Below the pieces are notes generated by a model that was not told the DNA's origin, made no database searches, and saw only the letters and a program-made list of their open reading frames with translations. From Rallus limicola (Eukaryota > Chordata > Aves > Gruiformes > Rallidae): DNA of 64,000 bases. The DNA is taken from contig JAKCOZ010000003.1 in assembly GCA_022605955.1 (NCBI GenBank), forward strand, positions 52,576,179-52,640,178. The letters are read 5' to 3'. Within the stretch, counting starts at the first letter, position 1. Each line of letters starts with the position of its first letter. Made by a program: the position numbers and the translations under genes. Below are positions 13,851-25,026 of this stretch, one piece after another.

Positions 13851-14174
13851 ACAGCAATTCTTTTTCTTCAGTCTTGGGTAAGACTTGAAGCCTAGCTTCC
13901 AAACATCTAAGCAAGCTTCTTCCTCGCTGAGCTTCTTGAATGACTTTTCATTTCCTTCTTATATATCTCAGCTGTATCTTACAGTGAGTTAAAAGGAGAG
14001 GGATCAAGATGCTTTAATTTCTCAAACCCTTCAAGTCATTAACTTTTGCTCTCAAGCTTGTTTATTGAGCTCTCATTTAAGGTGCAGACCTGAAAGTGTT
14101 CCAGTCTTTCTCCCTTGTAAACCACCTACCTATCACAGATGTATCGTTGGCTTCTTTCTGTTACTCTATAGAGA

Positions 14175-14296
14175 CATAGACGTAGGATCACAGGGGTTGG
14201 AAGGGACCTTGAGAGACCATCAGGTCCAACCCCCCTGCCAAAGCAGCTCCCTAGCTCATATTGCACAGGTAGGTGTCCAGACGGGTCTTGAATGAG
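14175..14296 (-). mobile_element. CR1 LINE 3' end fragment
   Basis: In reverse orientation this is the terminal part of CR1: GGATCACAGGGGTTGGAAGG, then GGTCCAACCCCCCTGCC, then a TCTTGAATG block. It is a 5'-truncated copy of about 120 bp in PLPP1 intron 3. It may belong to the same insertion event as the degraded CR1 sequence just before it, but its 3' terminus is present independently, which favours a second insertion. Confidence 0.85.
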
Positions 14297-17200
14297 GACC
14301 TTTTGTCTTGTTCATATATACTGTCTGCTCCAAACTGGATTTGGATGTGTCCCTTTATGATGGAATTTTACTGTCCTTTTGGACTTCAACTGAAAAAAAC
14401 TGGATTCAGTTTTAAATCTGGGTAATTGCTGGGTCCAGCTTTTCTTTTTCTCCCCCCAAAAATTCACAAACTTCCTGAATGTAGTTTAAAATTTTTCACA
14501 TTTTTGAAACTGAAATAATGCAAGTAGTTCCATAACAAAGGAGTTTTGGTATTGTACAAGGAGACGGGTTGGGTTCCTATTCCTGAAAGTGAAGGGGACA
14601 ATGTTCATTAGAGGAAAAATAACATATAGCGAACATCTCACCCCCCACTTCTTCACATTCTTTACGAAAGCACATGTAGCAACATTCTATAATTTTAAGG
14701 TAAACCAAGGAGCTTTTTTTATTCCAGTGTTTAATTTTATGCTGTTGAGACACAGAGAAGTTGAATATGGGAAGGTGTAAGCATAACATGTTCTTCCTTG
14801 ATTAACACACTGCAGGGTTGGGAGTAGAAAGCTAGATGTTCAGATCTCTTCTAGAGAAGAGTATGAGGATATGAGTCTGAACAGTCTTCTGACAGACTAG
14901 CCCTTTGAGCAAACAATTTTAGTTATTTATCAAACCAGTGAAGAGTGTGTGTGATACACACATGCATACATACTGTGTCTTGCATGACATGCCTGCTTCT
15001 GAGCAAGAAGGTGGAGCAGGTGATCTGCAAATGAGTACTGACCATGGATGTGCTTAAAGTGGTTTTCTAAGTTCTCTTCTACAGTATGAATTAAAACTTT
15101 GCTCTTAAAGCTTTTTTTAATTGAAGCTTGAGTCATGTTGTAAATCAGTTCTGAGGACATGCTTGAATTTTTGAGCTTTAGAATCAAATTAGAACAAAAC
15201 TGGTTTTTATTAATTGTTCCCAAAATCCCTTAACAGGACAGCTGAATATAAAGGAGGAAGACCAGAACAGTGGTATGGGTATTCAGAGGATGGACTAGAT
15301 ACTAGCGTGTTCATTTAGGCTGCTAATGTCCTCTTGTAGTTATGCTAAATTTGGTTGCAATGGGCTGTACAGCTTGCTGATTTGTGCTGTTGCTTTAACA
15401 CTAATTACACTGATTCCCACCAGCATGCATTCTTGTACAGCTTTTTCTACATATGATAGTCTTGGGTGTGTGCTGAAGGGTTCTTAATCTACCTGCCTGG
15501 GCTTCCTGAGTTTACTGCAGTTTTTTCTTGCAGTATTTGTTGCACTTTTGGTGAGTGATGCAGGTTTGCCACAATAATGCAATTGCTGACTTAGAATGTT
15601 TTTCTTAGATACCATTTTTTAGCTTTTTACCCTAGTATGGATGTCAGGGTGGGACCTGGAAGTTCAGAGTTCTGGGTCTGGTGACCAGGGAGATCCAAGA
15701 ACCTGAAGTGGTGAATACTGAAGCCATGTCTAGCTACCCCAGAGGCACTCTGTGCAGTCTGTACACTGTTGGGCTCCAAAGTCAGGGGTGTGTGAAACAC
15801 TTCTCTGAAGTGGAGTTAACTTTGGATAGCTGAAGGTCTCTAATTTGCCTCTGTCGGGTTTTTCTGTTTGTGGTAACAGATAACGTTAACAGGTGTTGAG
15901 GTTCATAATGATAAGGTATTACTAAGGTACAGAAGCCACTGCATACTCAAAATGTAATCTTCAAAGAAGTCTTCAGGAAATTAGAGCTGACTGTTTGAAA
16001 CTTGATAATGTATTTCAACACCAGCGCCAAAGTGGTGCCCTTTTCCAGTCCTTCCTTTGCCACAATGTTATTTCAGCTTTTAGGGCTCTTTCTCAGGTTG
16101 TACACCTGCATGCTGGTGAGTGTACTTAAATCACTGGGATGGGTTCCCTGTAGCTAGGCACCTAGGCCAGATGGCTGGTACGGGGCTAACCTGCATAACT
16201 CTGGTTTGAAGTTCAGCCAGACTTTTGAAACCTCAGTTGTCTGTTCTGTATATAACTTCAAAACTGTCATTGTGTTCAGTAAACAAACACAACCCACAGA
16301 ACTTAATACGTTATTTCCACTTTAATGAATACTTGTCTTCCTCTATTTCATCAGATAGCCTTTGCAGTTGGTTTGGAATTTTTAAACCTAAACTAGGACA
16401 CTAGAAATTTGCTTCAAGTTAAAACATGTCCATTAAAGAATCCTTCCTGTCTCACTCCTTCCCCCTCTACCTGTTTCTCAGTACTGGGATTACTTCTATG
16501 ATGAAGTTTTATTTTGCATTAAAGTAACGTAGCTTTTTGGAAATGTTCTGGTATTTTTGTTTTGAAACTTCTTAAAGCTTTTCCAAAAATCAAACTGCAT
16601 TTATCCAAGCATAACTAAATGCATTACTTACTTAATCTGGCAGTTCCTATCAGAAATATCTCTAAAATGGCTGCAGACTTAAATACTTGCTGGGGACATA
16701 GTAGTATGTTGTATATAGCCTTTGTGAGTGTTCCTGTTATGGAGCTTTTAACCTGTGAAGTGTTATGTAGTACTACAGTTTGTATGTTAAAGGGGTTTTC
16801 ATCAGAGGCTAATTATAGTATTTTTCACTTCTGAAGACACATGCAAAAAAATCTCAAGGAGCTTGGATACCAAAGTGGTTGAAAGGGATGAATAGAAGGT
16901 CACATATGTGTCCCATTATTCAGATGGTACAGCTTCTTCCTTAAACATTCCTTCTCACCCTTATGCCATTACTGTTACTCAAGATGTAACATGGCTGATT
17001 TGGGAATGCTTCCAGTCCTAACGAAATTATTTGCCACCTTTGAGAACTGGAGCTTAGTCAAGGCACCCATGCTTATTTTTACATGGAAGGAAAAGCCAAA
17101 ATATGGTAGTAAATAGAAGGCCTTTAAAAATATTTAAAGTTTAGAAGCTTCTGGGCTATGGGCTACAGTAGATGATGAAACGGGCTACACTTCTCTAGAA

Positions 17201-20200
17201 GCAGAGAGTTACATTTGCAATAGAAATTAACTGGCAGGAGGAATAATCACATCTGAAAGATGAACCTGCTGTAACCAATTGAAATGCAGTTCTGCAGCCT
17301 GGATCGTGTTTCTAATCTTGCATCTCCTTCTCAGTGGGTGATGGATAGCATTTACTTTCATAACTGAAAATAAAACCTTCACCCTTTAATGGCTTTCAGG
17401 AAAAGCTGTGCTTGCAGTGTTCCTTGTATTCAGTAGCTTAAACACCCTGAAACACACTTGGAAGCTAGCTCTGGGTAATCAAGTAGGTAGATGCATCTTC
17501 TCATTCCTTACAGAATTTCACTGATGTGTGAAACATGTCCAAGTTAATAGAAGGAAGAAAGCACTTAAGATAAAACTTTTGACATGGGTACTGTGCTGCA
17601 CAAACAGTACTGTAGGAATTGAAATCCCCTTAATGCTGACTGTTTTCCTGCTGCCTTCTTTCCCTTTTTCCCCCTTTGAAGATTACAAAAATCTGTTGGG
17701 GGGTGAGTTCTGCACACTTCCCAAGTGCTTCATGCCCAAAGTGGTTTCTTAAATCAGGGATTTGACTGCTATTCCCTCTTTAACAGGGTTTATCTTTTTT
17801 GTTTTCATTCCATTTATGTAAAATGATAATAACAGTCCTGTGAGTCTGAATAGTATTATGTGGATAACTTCTGCAGACATGTTTAATGGAGCAGAAGCCT
17901 GTAATATGATGCATGTGACAGCAATCTATTAGCTTTTAGAAATGCTGGTTTGAATCCCTCTTGCTGCCAGTTTCACTTTTACCCTTTCCTGAGAGAGGAT
18001 TACAAGGACAAGGAAGTAAAAGTCCTGATTTTTCTGTTTTCCTCAGTTGCAGGAGGCTAACTAGAAGTGTAGTGGAAAGTTAAACTTACTTTTCTGAGTT
18101 GAGTTAAATTGAGTGACAAAGTCAAAACTGACAAAAGCCAATTTACTTTGTAGTAGTTTTGTAGTATACATGTGGAATGACATTGCAGCTTGCCAGTTAG
18201 TTGAACTTTAGTATTGAGAGCTCAGAATATACATGTTTGTGCACAGTATAAATGCCAGTAATTGGTAATTCTTGCTCCCTCAATTAAACGTTAGAAAATT
18301 TGGAAATTCAAGATGCAGAATACCACTCACTGCTCATTGGGAAATGAAGAAATAGTAGGGGGATGAGACTTTCCATACTGCCCATTTTACAGTGAAATTT
18401 ATTCCTCTAGTAACTGCTGGTACAAACTGCTTCTGACGAGGCAGAATAGCTAAGCTAGCTAGTCATTGCCCAATCAGATATTTTTAATTAGTGTGTAATA
18501 CTTTTTTATAAATCAAGAAAATTGACATGATGTCTGCATACTTGGATGCATTGTGAGATATTTTATAAAGTCCCACAGAGAAAAGGAAAAAAAACCCACC
18601 AACCAAAAAACATCAGCAGAAAGTTTTTAAGGAACTTCAAAATCTGGTCAACCTGGCAATCAGGCTCCTTCCTAGAACCTGCTAGATATGTTTTATGTTA
18701 GTAGGTTAAACAGGGAGTTTTCATTTGTGTAAAGATAAGCATAAGGTACAGTAGCCTGTAAAAGGAAAGACAAGTAACTGCAGAAAGAAATGGGCAAGTC
18801 TGGTATGTATTAAGTGTTGTCACTGGCAAAGATTTCTTACCTATCTACTATTACTTAAAGTAGAGCTGAGTGGATCTACCTCTCACCCCAAATATGATTA
18901 GGGAATTGTGCAAGATCCTTATGACTAATAACTCATGTCAGAACACCTCTGTCAGCACAATTGTCCAGGTGAGGGTTAGTGAATTGGACAGACTGGCGGC
19001 TTTTTCCTTTCCCTAAGTGTAAGGCTTTGTACTGGTGTGGGTTTAACTACTGGAGGAGAAGGAAGTGGAGAAATTGGTAATACTGTCTTTTGAAAATGGC
19101 TTTCCAGATGAACGGCTTGTGCATTTATGTAGATATTTCTTTGTGATAATCACAGAAACACTTCAAACCTTTCAGCTCCCACTGATCTTTAGAGCTCTAC
19201 TTGTGCAAGTCTTGCTCTAGAGAAAAGAGTGGGTCCTGTGAAAACATGTAGATTACTGAATGTAGAAAAAAATTCCCGTTAAAGAATATGGTGCTTCAGT
19301 TCAAGCACGGGAGTAGTGCTTTATTAAACCACGTCCTCATGGCACTGAGATTGCAGGAATGTTTCCCCGACGAGCATGCGGAGCACGCTGGCTTACTCGA
19401 CACAGACGTGCTGAGCTGCAGCTCGCTCTGGCACTTACTCCCCTCCAAATCAATGGCACGGGTAACACAAATGTCAGTGGAAGCTTTGAGTCAGACTTTG
19501 AGAATCCAAAGAGCTGAGGATAGAAAGGAGTTGCTGGCTAATCCAGTGGGTGGTTTTATTTGATGTGGCAGTGTGCATAATGTTTTGCTGGGCCTCCTGT
19601 TTTTCCCCAAAAGGATCATTCTGAAATTCACTATTTCTATAGGGCAGACTTCCCTTATCATTCAGCCCCTGCCAGGCTTATTGTGGCAACAGGATGTGCT
19701 TTCTACTGGTTTATCCCTTTCTATGGTTATTTCTAACACCTAATTTCTCACCTTTTAATGCTCCACTGTGTTGTACTTATTTAGCTATAGCCTTATGTTT
19801 CACTAAGGCTATTAACTTCCCTGTCACTTCCTGCTCTTGGCTTAAATGTTTCTGTACATGCAGGTGTCATTAGGGGAAGACATTTTATGGAGACAAGGGA
19901 TCCAGCTTGTTTACTGAGCTTGTGTTCAGTAATTCACTTGTGAAATAATGCACTTTACCAATTACTGCCAAGCAGATCTTACTTCTTAATGTGCTCTTTC
20001 TTGCAGTTGACAGTGCAAGACTTATGATTCTTCTATTGGCTATGCATTATGTTCCATTTTTCTTCAGTTAGTAGAAATGCTGCCTTCTGTCAGGCAGGCT
20101 CTGGTCCCAAGGCTCAGTTGCCTTGGTACATGGAAAGGATTAGAACAGATTGAAGTCGTTGTCCATGTCAAGTTCTGCAAGGTAATCTCTTGTAGATTTG

Positions 20201-23200
20201 CTTATCTGGGATTAGAAATCCTGAGTCAGTACTGAGCACTTTGATTCAATTATTTCTTGTAGGAAGGGTTTGTACTATGATTATTTTTCCAGGTAATCTT
20301 TAAAAATACAGGTTTGCAGTAACAAGCTCTGCTAATTAATTGTGATCAGTCTTATGGCAACCTTTTAAAGAAAGTATAAAATCTTTACTTCTGTCTTTAC
20401 CACAAACCATGTGAAACTTGTTGGAAATTTAAGTTTTGAGAACGCTGAATAGCCCTCAATTTGCCTTGTTTTAGGACCTTTTTGAGATGTCCAGCTTTAC
20501 AGTGTACACTGGAAACTCTCTGAGAGTAGACTTTAGACCACAACTGAGACCTGAAACAAGTTTCATATTACTACTTAAGGGATTCTTCTAACTTGGTAGT
20601 AATATAGTGCTCAAATGGAAATAATTAAAGCTTACACTTTCTCCTGTTACAATGAGGGCTTGTTCCTTGTATCAGAAGCGATCTGTGAGGATGGAGGAAA
20701 AGGCATGGTTCTCTGCAAAGCTCTTGTTCTGATGTCAGACTCTGCCATTTTGGGGGACAAAAAAAAAAAAAAAAGAACAAGACTTTGTACTACCAACTCT
20801 ATTTCATGACATTAAGTTTCACTGGGCTCTGTTTGAATAGCTGCTTGAAAAAGATGTCCTGAAATCCCATGTGCACAATTTAACCTCTCCTTCATCAGCA
20901 AATGGCGGGCTTTGGAAAATTGTCTATACCATTTCATTTTTAACTGTATTTTCTTCTAATACTTTAGTATTCTTGGGACTGGTAAATAAATATTGGTTGG
21001 GTTTTTAAATTAAAAATGTATGTATCTTTAAAATGCTGGCTCATGGCAAGCCAGCACTTGAAGTATGATCGCAATGAAGCCAGGGACGTGCAGCCACTTG
21101 GCTGGTGTGATAGAAAGGATGTTCTCCTGGCGTTGGGAAGACATTATCTGCATGCTAAGGAATTGCTGGGAAACTTTTCCATTGTCAATTTAGGGTTTGA
21201 AAGGATTTTAAGATTTTTTTTTTTTTGGTGTCTGTCTCTCTAAAGATATCTAGACACTGCACTATTGCCAAAGAAATTTCACTGGGATTGCACTATGTAC
21301 AAGTTGGATCAATGCATTGTCCCAGTTGTATTTCTGGCAATACTTCATGTGCTAAACTAAACATTTTCAATCATGTACAACATACTCATCTATGCCTGAT
21401 GAGAATGCACTCAGATTTTGTAATCTTCAACTTGGAACAAAATATTCTTTGTTATATTGGGCTAACACAGCCTCAAAATCAAGAATGTTAGTAGTCAGCC
21501 ACCTTTGAAACCGTATAGGAATAAAAAAAATAAACTTAAAGAACTGTATTCATCCTTTGCTCTCATTTACTAGCCTTCTGAATTCCTTCAGTTGGCAACA
21601 GGTTGCCATCAAGAATTGTAGGAAACATCATCTTGTGGACAACAGGAATAGCTCCAAAGCCAGTGGATAAAACATTGCAGCCAGGAATTCCTTGTTCTGC
21701 ATTTCTGTTGGGTAGAACAGTGTGCTTTGTATTTGTGGGTCAGATGACACGTTTGTCTGAAAGCTCTTCAGACTGCCTATTGTATTGGACTCTTGCCTAG
21801 AGTTTTTTAACCTGTGAGAAGTTGAGTACTGAAGTGGATAAGGGTTGTCTAGCTAAGATGTAATCTTCATGTTTTTGAATTTTAAACATCTGAAGATAAC
21901 GCAGAGCCAGTACATCTCTGGGGTTGTACAATCTTGCTCTTTTCAAGATTGTAATTTAGTACCTCTGAAACAAAGCCATGGGCAGTGCTTTGGATCAACT
22001 ATAAGAACTGTAAAACTTGCATAGAAGCCTTACTTGGCTTTTTTCCTGGTACCTGATGTGGGTTTATAGTGTGATACGTGCAAATTAATGCAGGAAGTTT
22101 TGCAGTATCACCTATGCACTAGACTGGTTTATTGCCTTTGTGGTATTTCAGCAATGAATGTTTAACCCAAGTGCCTTGCTGCACACCAGAATCACCTTCA
22201 TTACTCTGGGTCTGAAGAATAGAGAAGTTTGCCGTGACCAGGCATTTCCCTGGCCTCAGGCTGCCTGGCTGAGGCACTGAGCGGGACCTGCTGGCTGTGG
22301 TCGAGGGCAGTCTGTAGAGCTGTGAAACTTGTTGGCCGCCTTTGCGTACGCCAGACTCTTACCCAAGGAGCAGTTTCATGGCTGAATTGCACAGGAGCTT
22401 GGCTCATAGTCTTAAGCAGAAGGATGAAAGAAATTGTACTTAAAAATATTTTTTCTACTTTACACACAGTGTTCTGTAATAATGCTGCTTCACAGGCTAA
22501 GTCAGAAATGGCCTTCTATTTTACCTCTCTCCTCAATGAAGAGACGAGTGGCATTTTTCTACACCTATACGCTGCCTCTGGCAGAAAACACCTGTTCAGG
22601 GGAGGACTGTGCCCAAGGCACCATGGACTTGGCATCAACTCTCAAGTCCCTTCAGCTCTGCACCAGCGGCAAGCCTTTGAGTTGAAGGCAGTGTTGCCAA
22701 TCTTGAGATAGGCAAAGTACAAAGCTGTTTCTACAATGAGGTGTACAATGAGGTGAGTACTAAATGAGGTGTCAGTTGGCTGCCTATTGAACTGCCTTCC
22801 TGCCTTCCCCACCAACCTGCAGTGATAAATGGTCATGGTCTGTATGAATCAGTACATTTGACAACTGTATGCATGTATAAACATCTAGATAGGAGTTAAC
22901 AACTACTGCCTCTTCATGGTGACCAAATGGAACTAACTGGTTCTGGGTTATTTATCTGGTAATATCAGCAGGATTTTGATATCTATCAGGAAGATGAAAC
23001 TAATACTGCTTTAAAGGACACCTGATTTCTAGTTTTGAGCATCTGTTCAAAGGGCTCGTAGTTCCAAACTGATGGGGAGATCAACTTAGTGCTGGAATAG
23101 GATAGCTTCTGAGTAGCAAAGTCTGCTATTTGTCAAAAGCATGGAGATGTTTGCATTTTGCCAGTTTGCTGGTATAAGATAAATCAGTATCACTGTAGAC

Positions 23201-23250
23201 TGAGTGTTGCAAAAGAAAAATAATGAGATGTCTGCTCTCTTCTCTTCCAG

Positions 23251-23308
23251 ACTATCATTTTACTCTGGCCATTCTTCGTTCTCGATGTACTGCATGCTCT
23301 TCCTAGCA
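23251..23308 (+). CDS. PLPP1: PLPP1 exon 4, carries catalytic motif C2
   Basis: This 58-nt exon completes the split Arg and adds 19 codons, LSFYSGHSSFSMYCMLFLA (about residues 164-183). It contains the C2 motif SGH, with the catalytic His at about 171, followed by the outer part of the fourth membrane segment. The acceptor is TCTCTTCTCTTCCAG and the donor is GTAAGT. It ends in phase 0. The next canonical exon starts 12.9 kb downstream with LYLQARM, and this junction is exactly where the candidate 63-nt cassette at 34562 would insert. Confidence 0.97.
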
Positions 23309-24488
23309 GTAAGTATGCTGTTTCCATCTAAATGGCAACAAGAAGTCTGGTAGTTACCTGGTTCAAAAATTGAAGAATTTTTTTGGCTGCTTTGCACAAG
23401 AAACGTTGCTTTTGCAGGATGCTTGTCTGAGACAAAAGATTCCTCAGTAGGAGTTATAAGGGAATGCCACTGATATCAAGGCAAGAAATGGAATGATGTT
23501 TGTTATGCCTAAAAATACTTAATGTGGTAGATGGCTTGTGTGTCTTGTCTGAAATCAACCTGGTGACAGGTGGGTTTGGAAAATATGCCTCTACTTAAGT
23601 TCAATTATATTGAAAGTATTATAAGCCACACATTAAGTCAGTCATAAATTACTGAAATATGCAAAGCCTGTTTGAAACCAGAAAGGCAAAACTTAAACTC
23701 TGATCAAATAGCTGGGCCAACAAGCACAAAACAGCAGATAAAATTGAATTTTTATATTCTTTTTAATTTTCTCTTCTCAGGGGTGGAGAGGGAGAATGAG
23801 GGAAGTAAGGGGACAGACATATCTGTGGAAGTAAATACCACTTATAAGATCAATTAATTACAGCTTCAGTTGGAGCCTAATATGTTTCAGTTCAAATTGT
23901 TCCAAGTCAGCTAGGGCAAATTATCTTCATTCCTAGGATAAGTTTTGTAACACTGAAGGATTGATCTGGTTGTTCTTGCTCTGCTAATTGTAACACAGAA
24001 GGTATTAAACAACTTTATATGCTTTTGTTGTTCATGTAGTTGTAAAATTAAGCTCTAGTCATAGATAAAACACTACTAACACAACACATACATAGCAGGA
24101 TTTCAGAGCTCAGATTGTATTTGCCTTCTCATTTTGATTGCATCTTAATTTTTTCACTGTCTCTTGGCAGTAGTGTAACGTCCACAATGAGTGGACAGAT
24201 TATTCAATCAAAAAACCCTACAACCATATACAGAAAGGGGTTGATCTTCATTTTGACAAGTATTTCTTATGTTTAATTTTCAAATTAAGATTATTTTTTT
24301 GGAAGCCTGGTGTTCAGTTGTATCTATCACTGCAGTTTGTTTATGGCTAAACCTAATCAGCTGCTCTCCCCTCTGACCTGTCTTTAATGTAAGTACAAAG
24401 TTTGTAAGAGTATTATGTCCCAGGGTGACTTAGAATATAGTGCAACTTCCTATCTGTCAGCTGTTTGAAGACTTTTTTTTAACTAAAT

Positions 24489-24576
24489 ATATCACAAGGG
24501 AATGTAAAGAGTTTGAGGACTTTTTATTTTAAATTAGGGAAAAAAGTCACAAACTACTTATGTTCCCTTGTGATAT
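24489..24576 (+). repeat. 88-nt imperfect hairpin
   Basis: The ends are perfectly inverted for 14 bp (ATATCACAAGGGAA against TTCCCTTGTGATAT). Pairing continues inward through two G-T wobbles, two mismatches, a further mismatch and a one-base bulge to a closing ACTTTTT/AAAAAGT stem around a loop of about 15 nt. The overall stem is near 37 bp. Size and shape fit either a microRNA precursor, sense to PLPP1, or a small palindromic DNA-transposon relic. Nothing in the sequence decides between them. Confidence 0.75.
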
Positions 24577-24995
24577 GAATCCACTATTTCCACAGTAGAG
24601 TGGAACAATTACTGCTGTATAGCAACCTAGTAGCGATTTGCTCTGTTGGCTTCAGCCGTACCCCTCAGGTCCGACTTCACCATGTGTGGTTTTGTTGAGC
24701 AATGTGATACCGCAGCCTCTCAGAAGCACAAACTTAGAGACAAGAAAAAACTTGCTAGGTGTGTGGCAATGTGTATGGCTTATAATTTATCCTGACTGGA
24801 TTGCAGTGATTTGGCAGGGATCTGAATCTGTCTGGACTTTTACCTCTGTCACATGTATGTGTTAGCCCTGCTTGCTGCAGCCTGGGCAGTTGATGGGTGA
24901 GCAGGAAGACTTCTTAGCTGTTACAGACTGTGAGAAAGGAGTTGCTAGTTTAAAACCTTGCACGTGTTAACTAAAACCTATGTGTGCCCTTGCTG

Positions 24996-25026
24996 CCCCC
25001 CGCCCGCCCCCCCCCCCCCCCCCCCC
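24996..25026. repeat. poly-C tract
   Basis: A C run of 31 bases with G at only two positions, ending in 20 uninterrupted C. The minus strand could fold as a G-quadruplex. Length is likely to be polymorphic or mis-assembled. Confidence 0.9.

Larger units (their letters stand above)
6910..23250 (+). other. PLPP1: PLPP1 intron 3
   Basis: A 16.3-kb intron. It holds degraded CR1 sequence at about 12.8-13.8 kb and 14.2 kb, a poly-C tract at 9181-9204, short A and T runs near 20760 and 21218, and a 12-bp tandem repeat (TACAATGAGGTG) near 22732-22755. A more GC-rich patch at about 19300-19520 may be an ancient repeat. No further exon with convincing splice sites was seen. Confidence 0.8.

Noticed and set aside
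17945..17965. TGGTTTGAATCCCTC, resembling a tRNA B box
   Set aside because: No matching A box, acceptor stem or T-arm pairing around it.
22322..22711. 129-codon and overlapping 83-codon frames in PLPP1 intron 3
   Set aside because: The two frames overlap in different phases over the same slightly GC-rich DNA and neither resembles a known protein.
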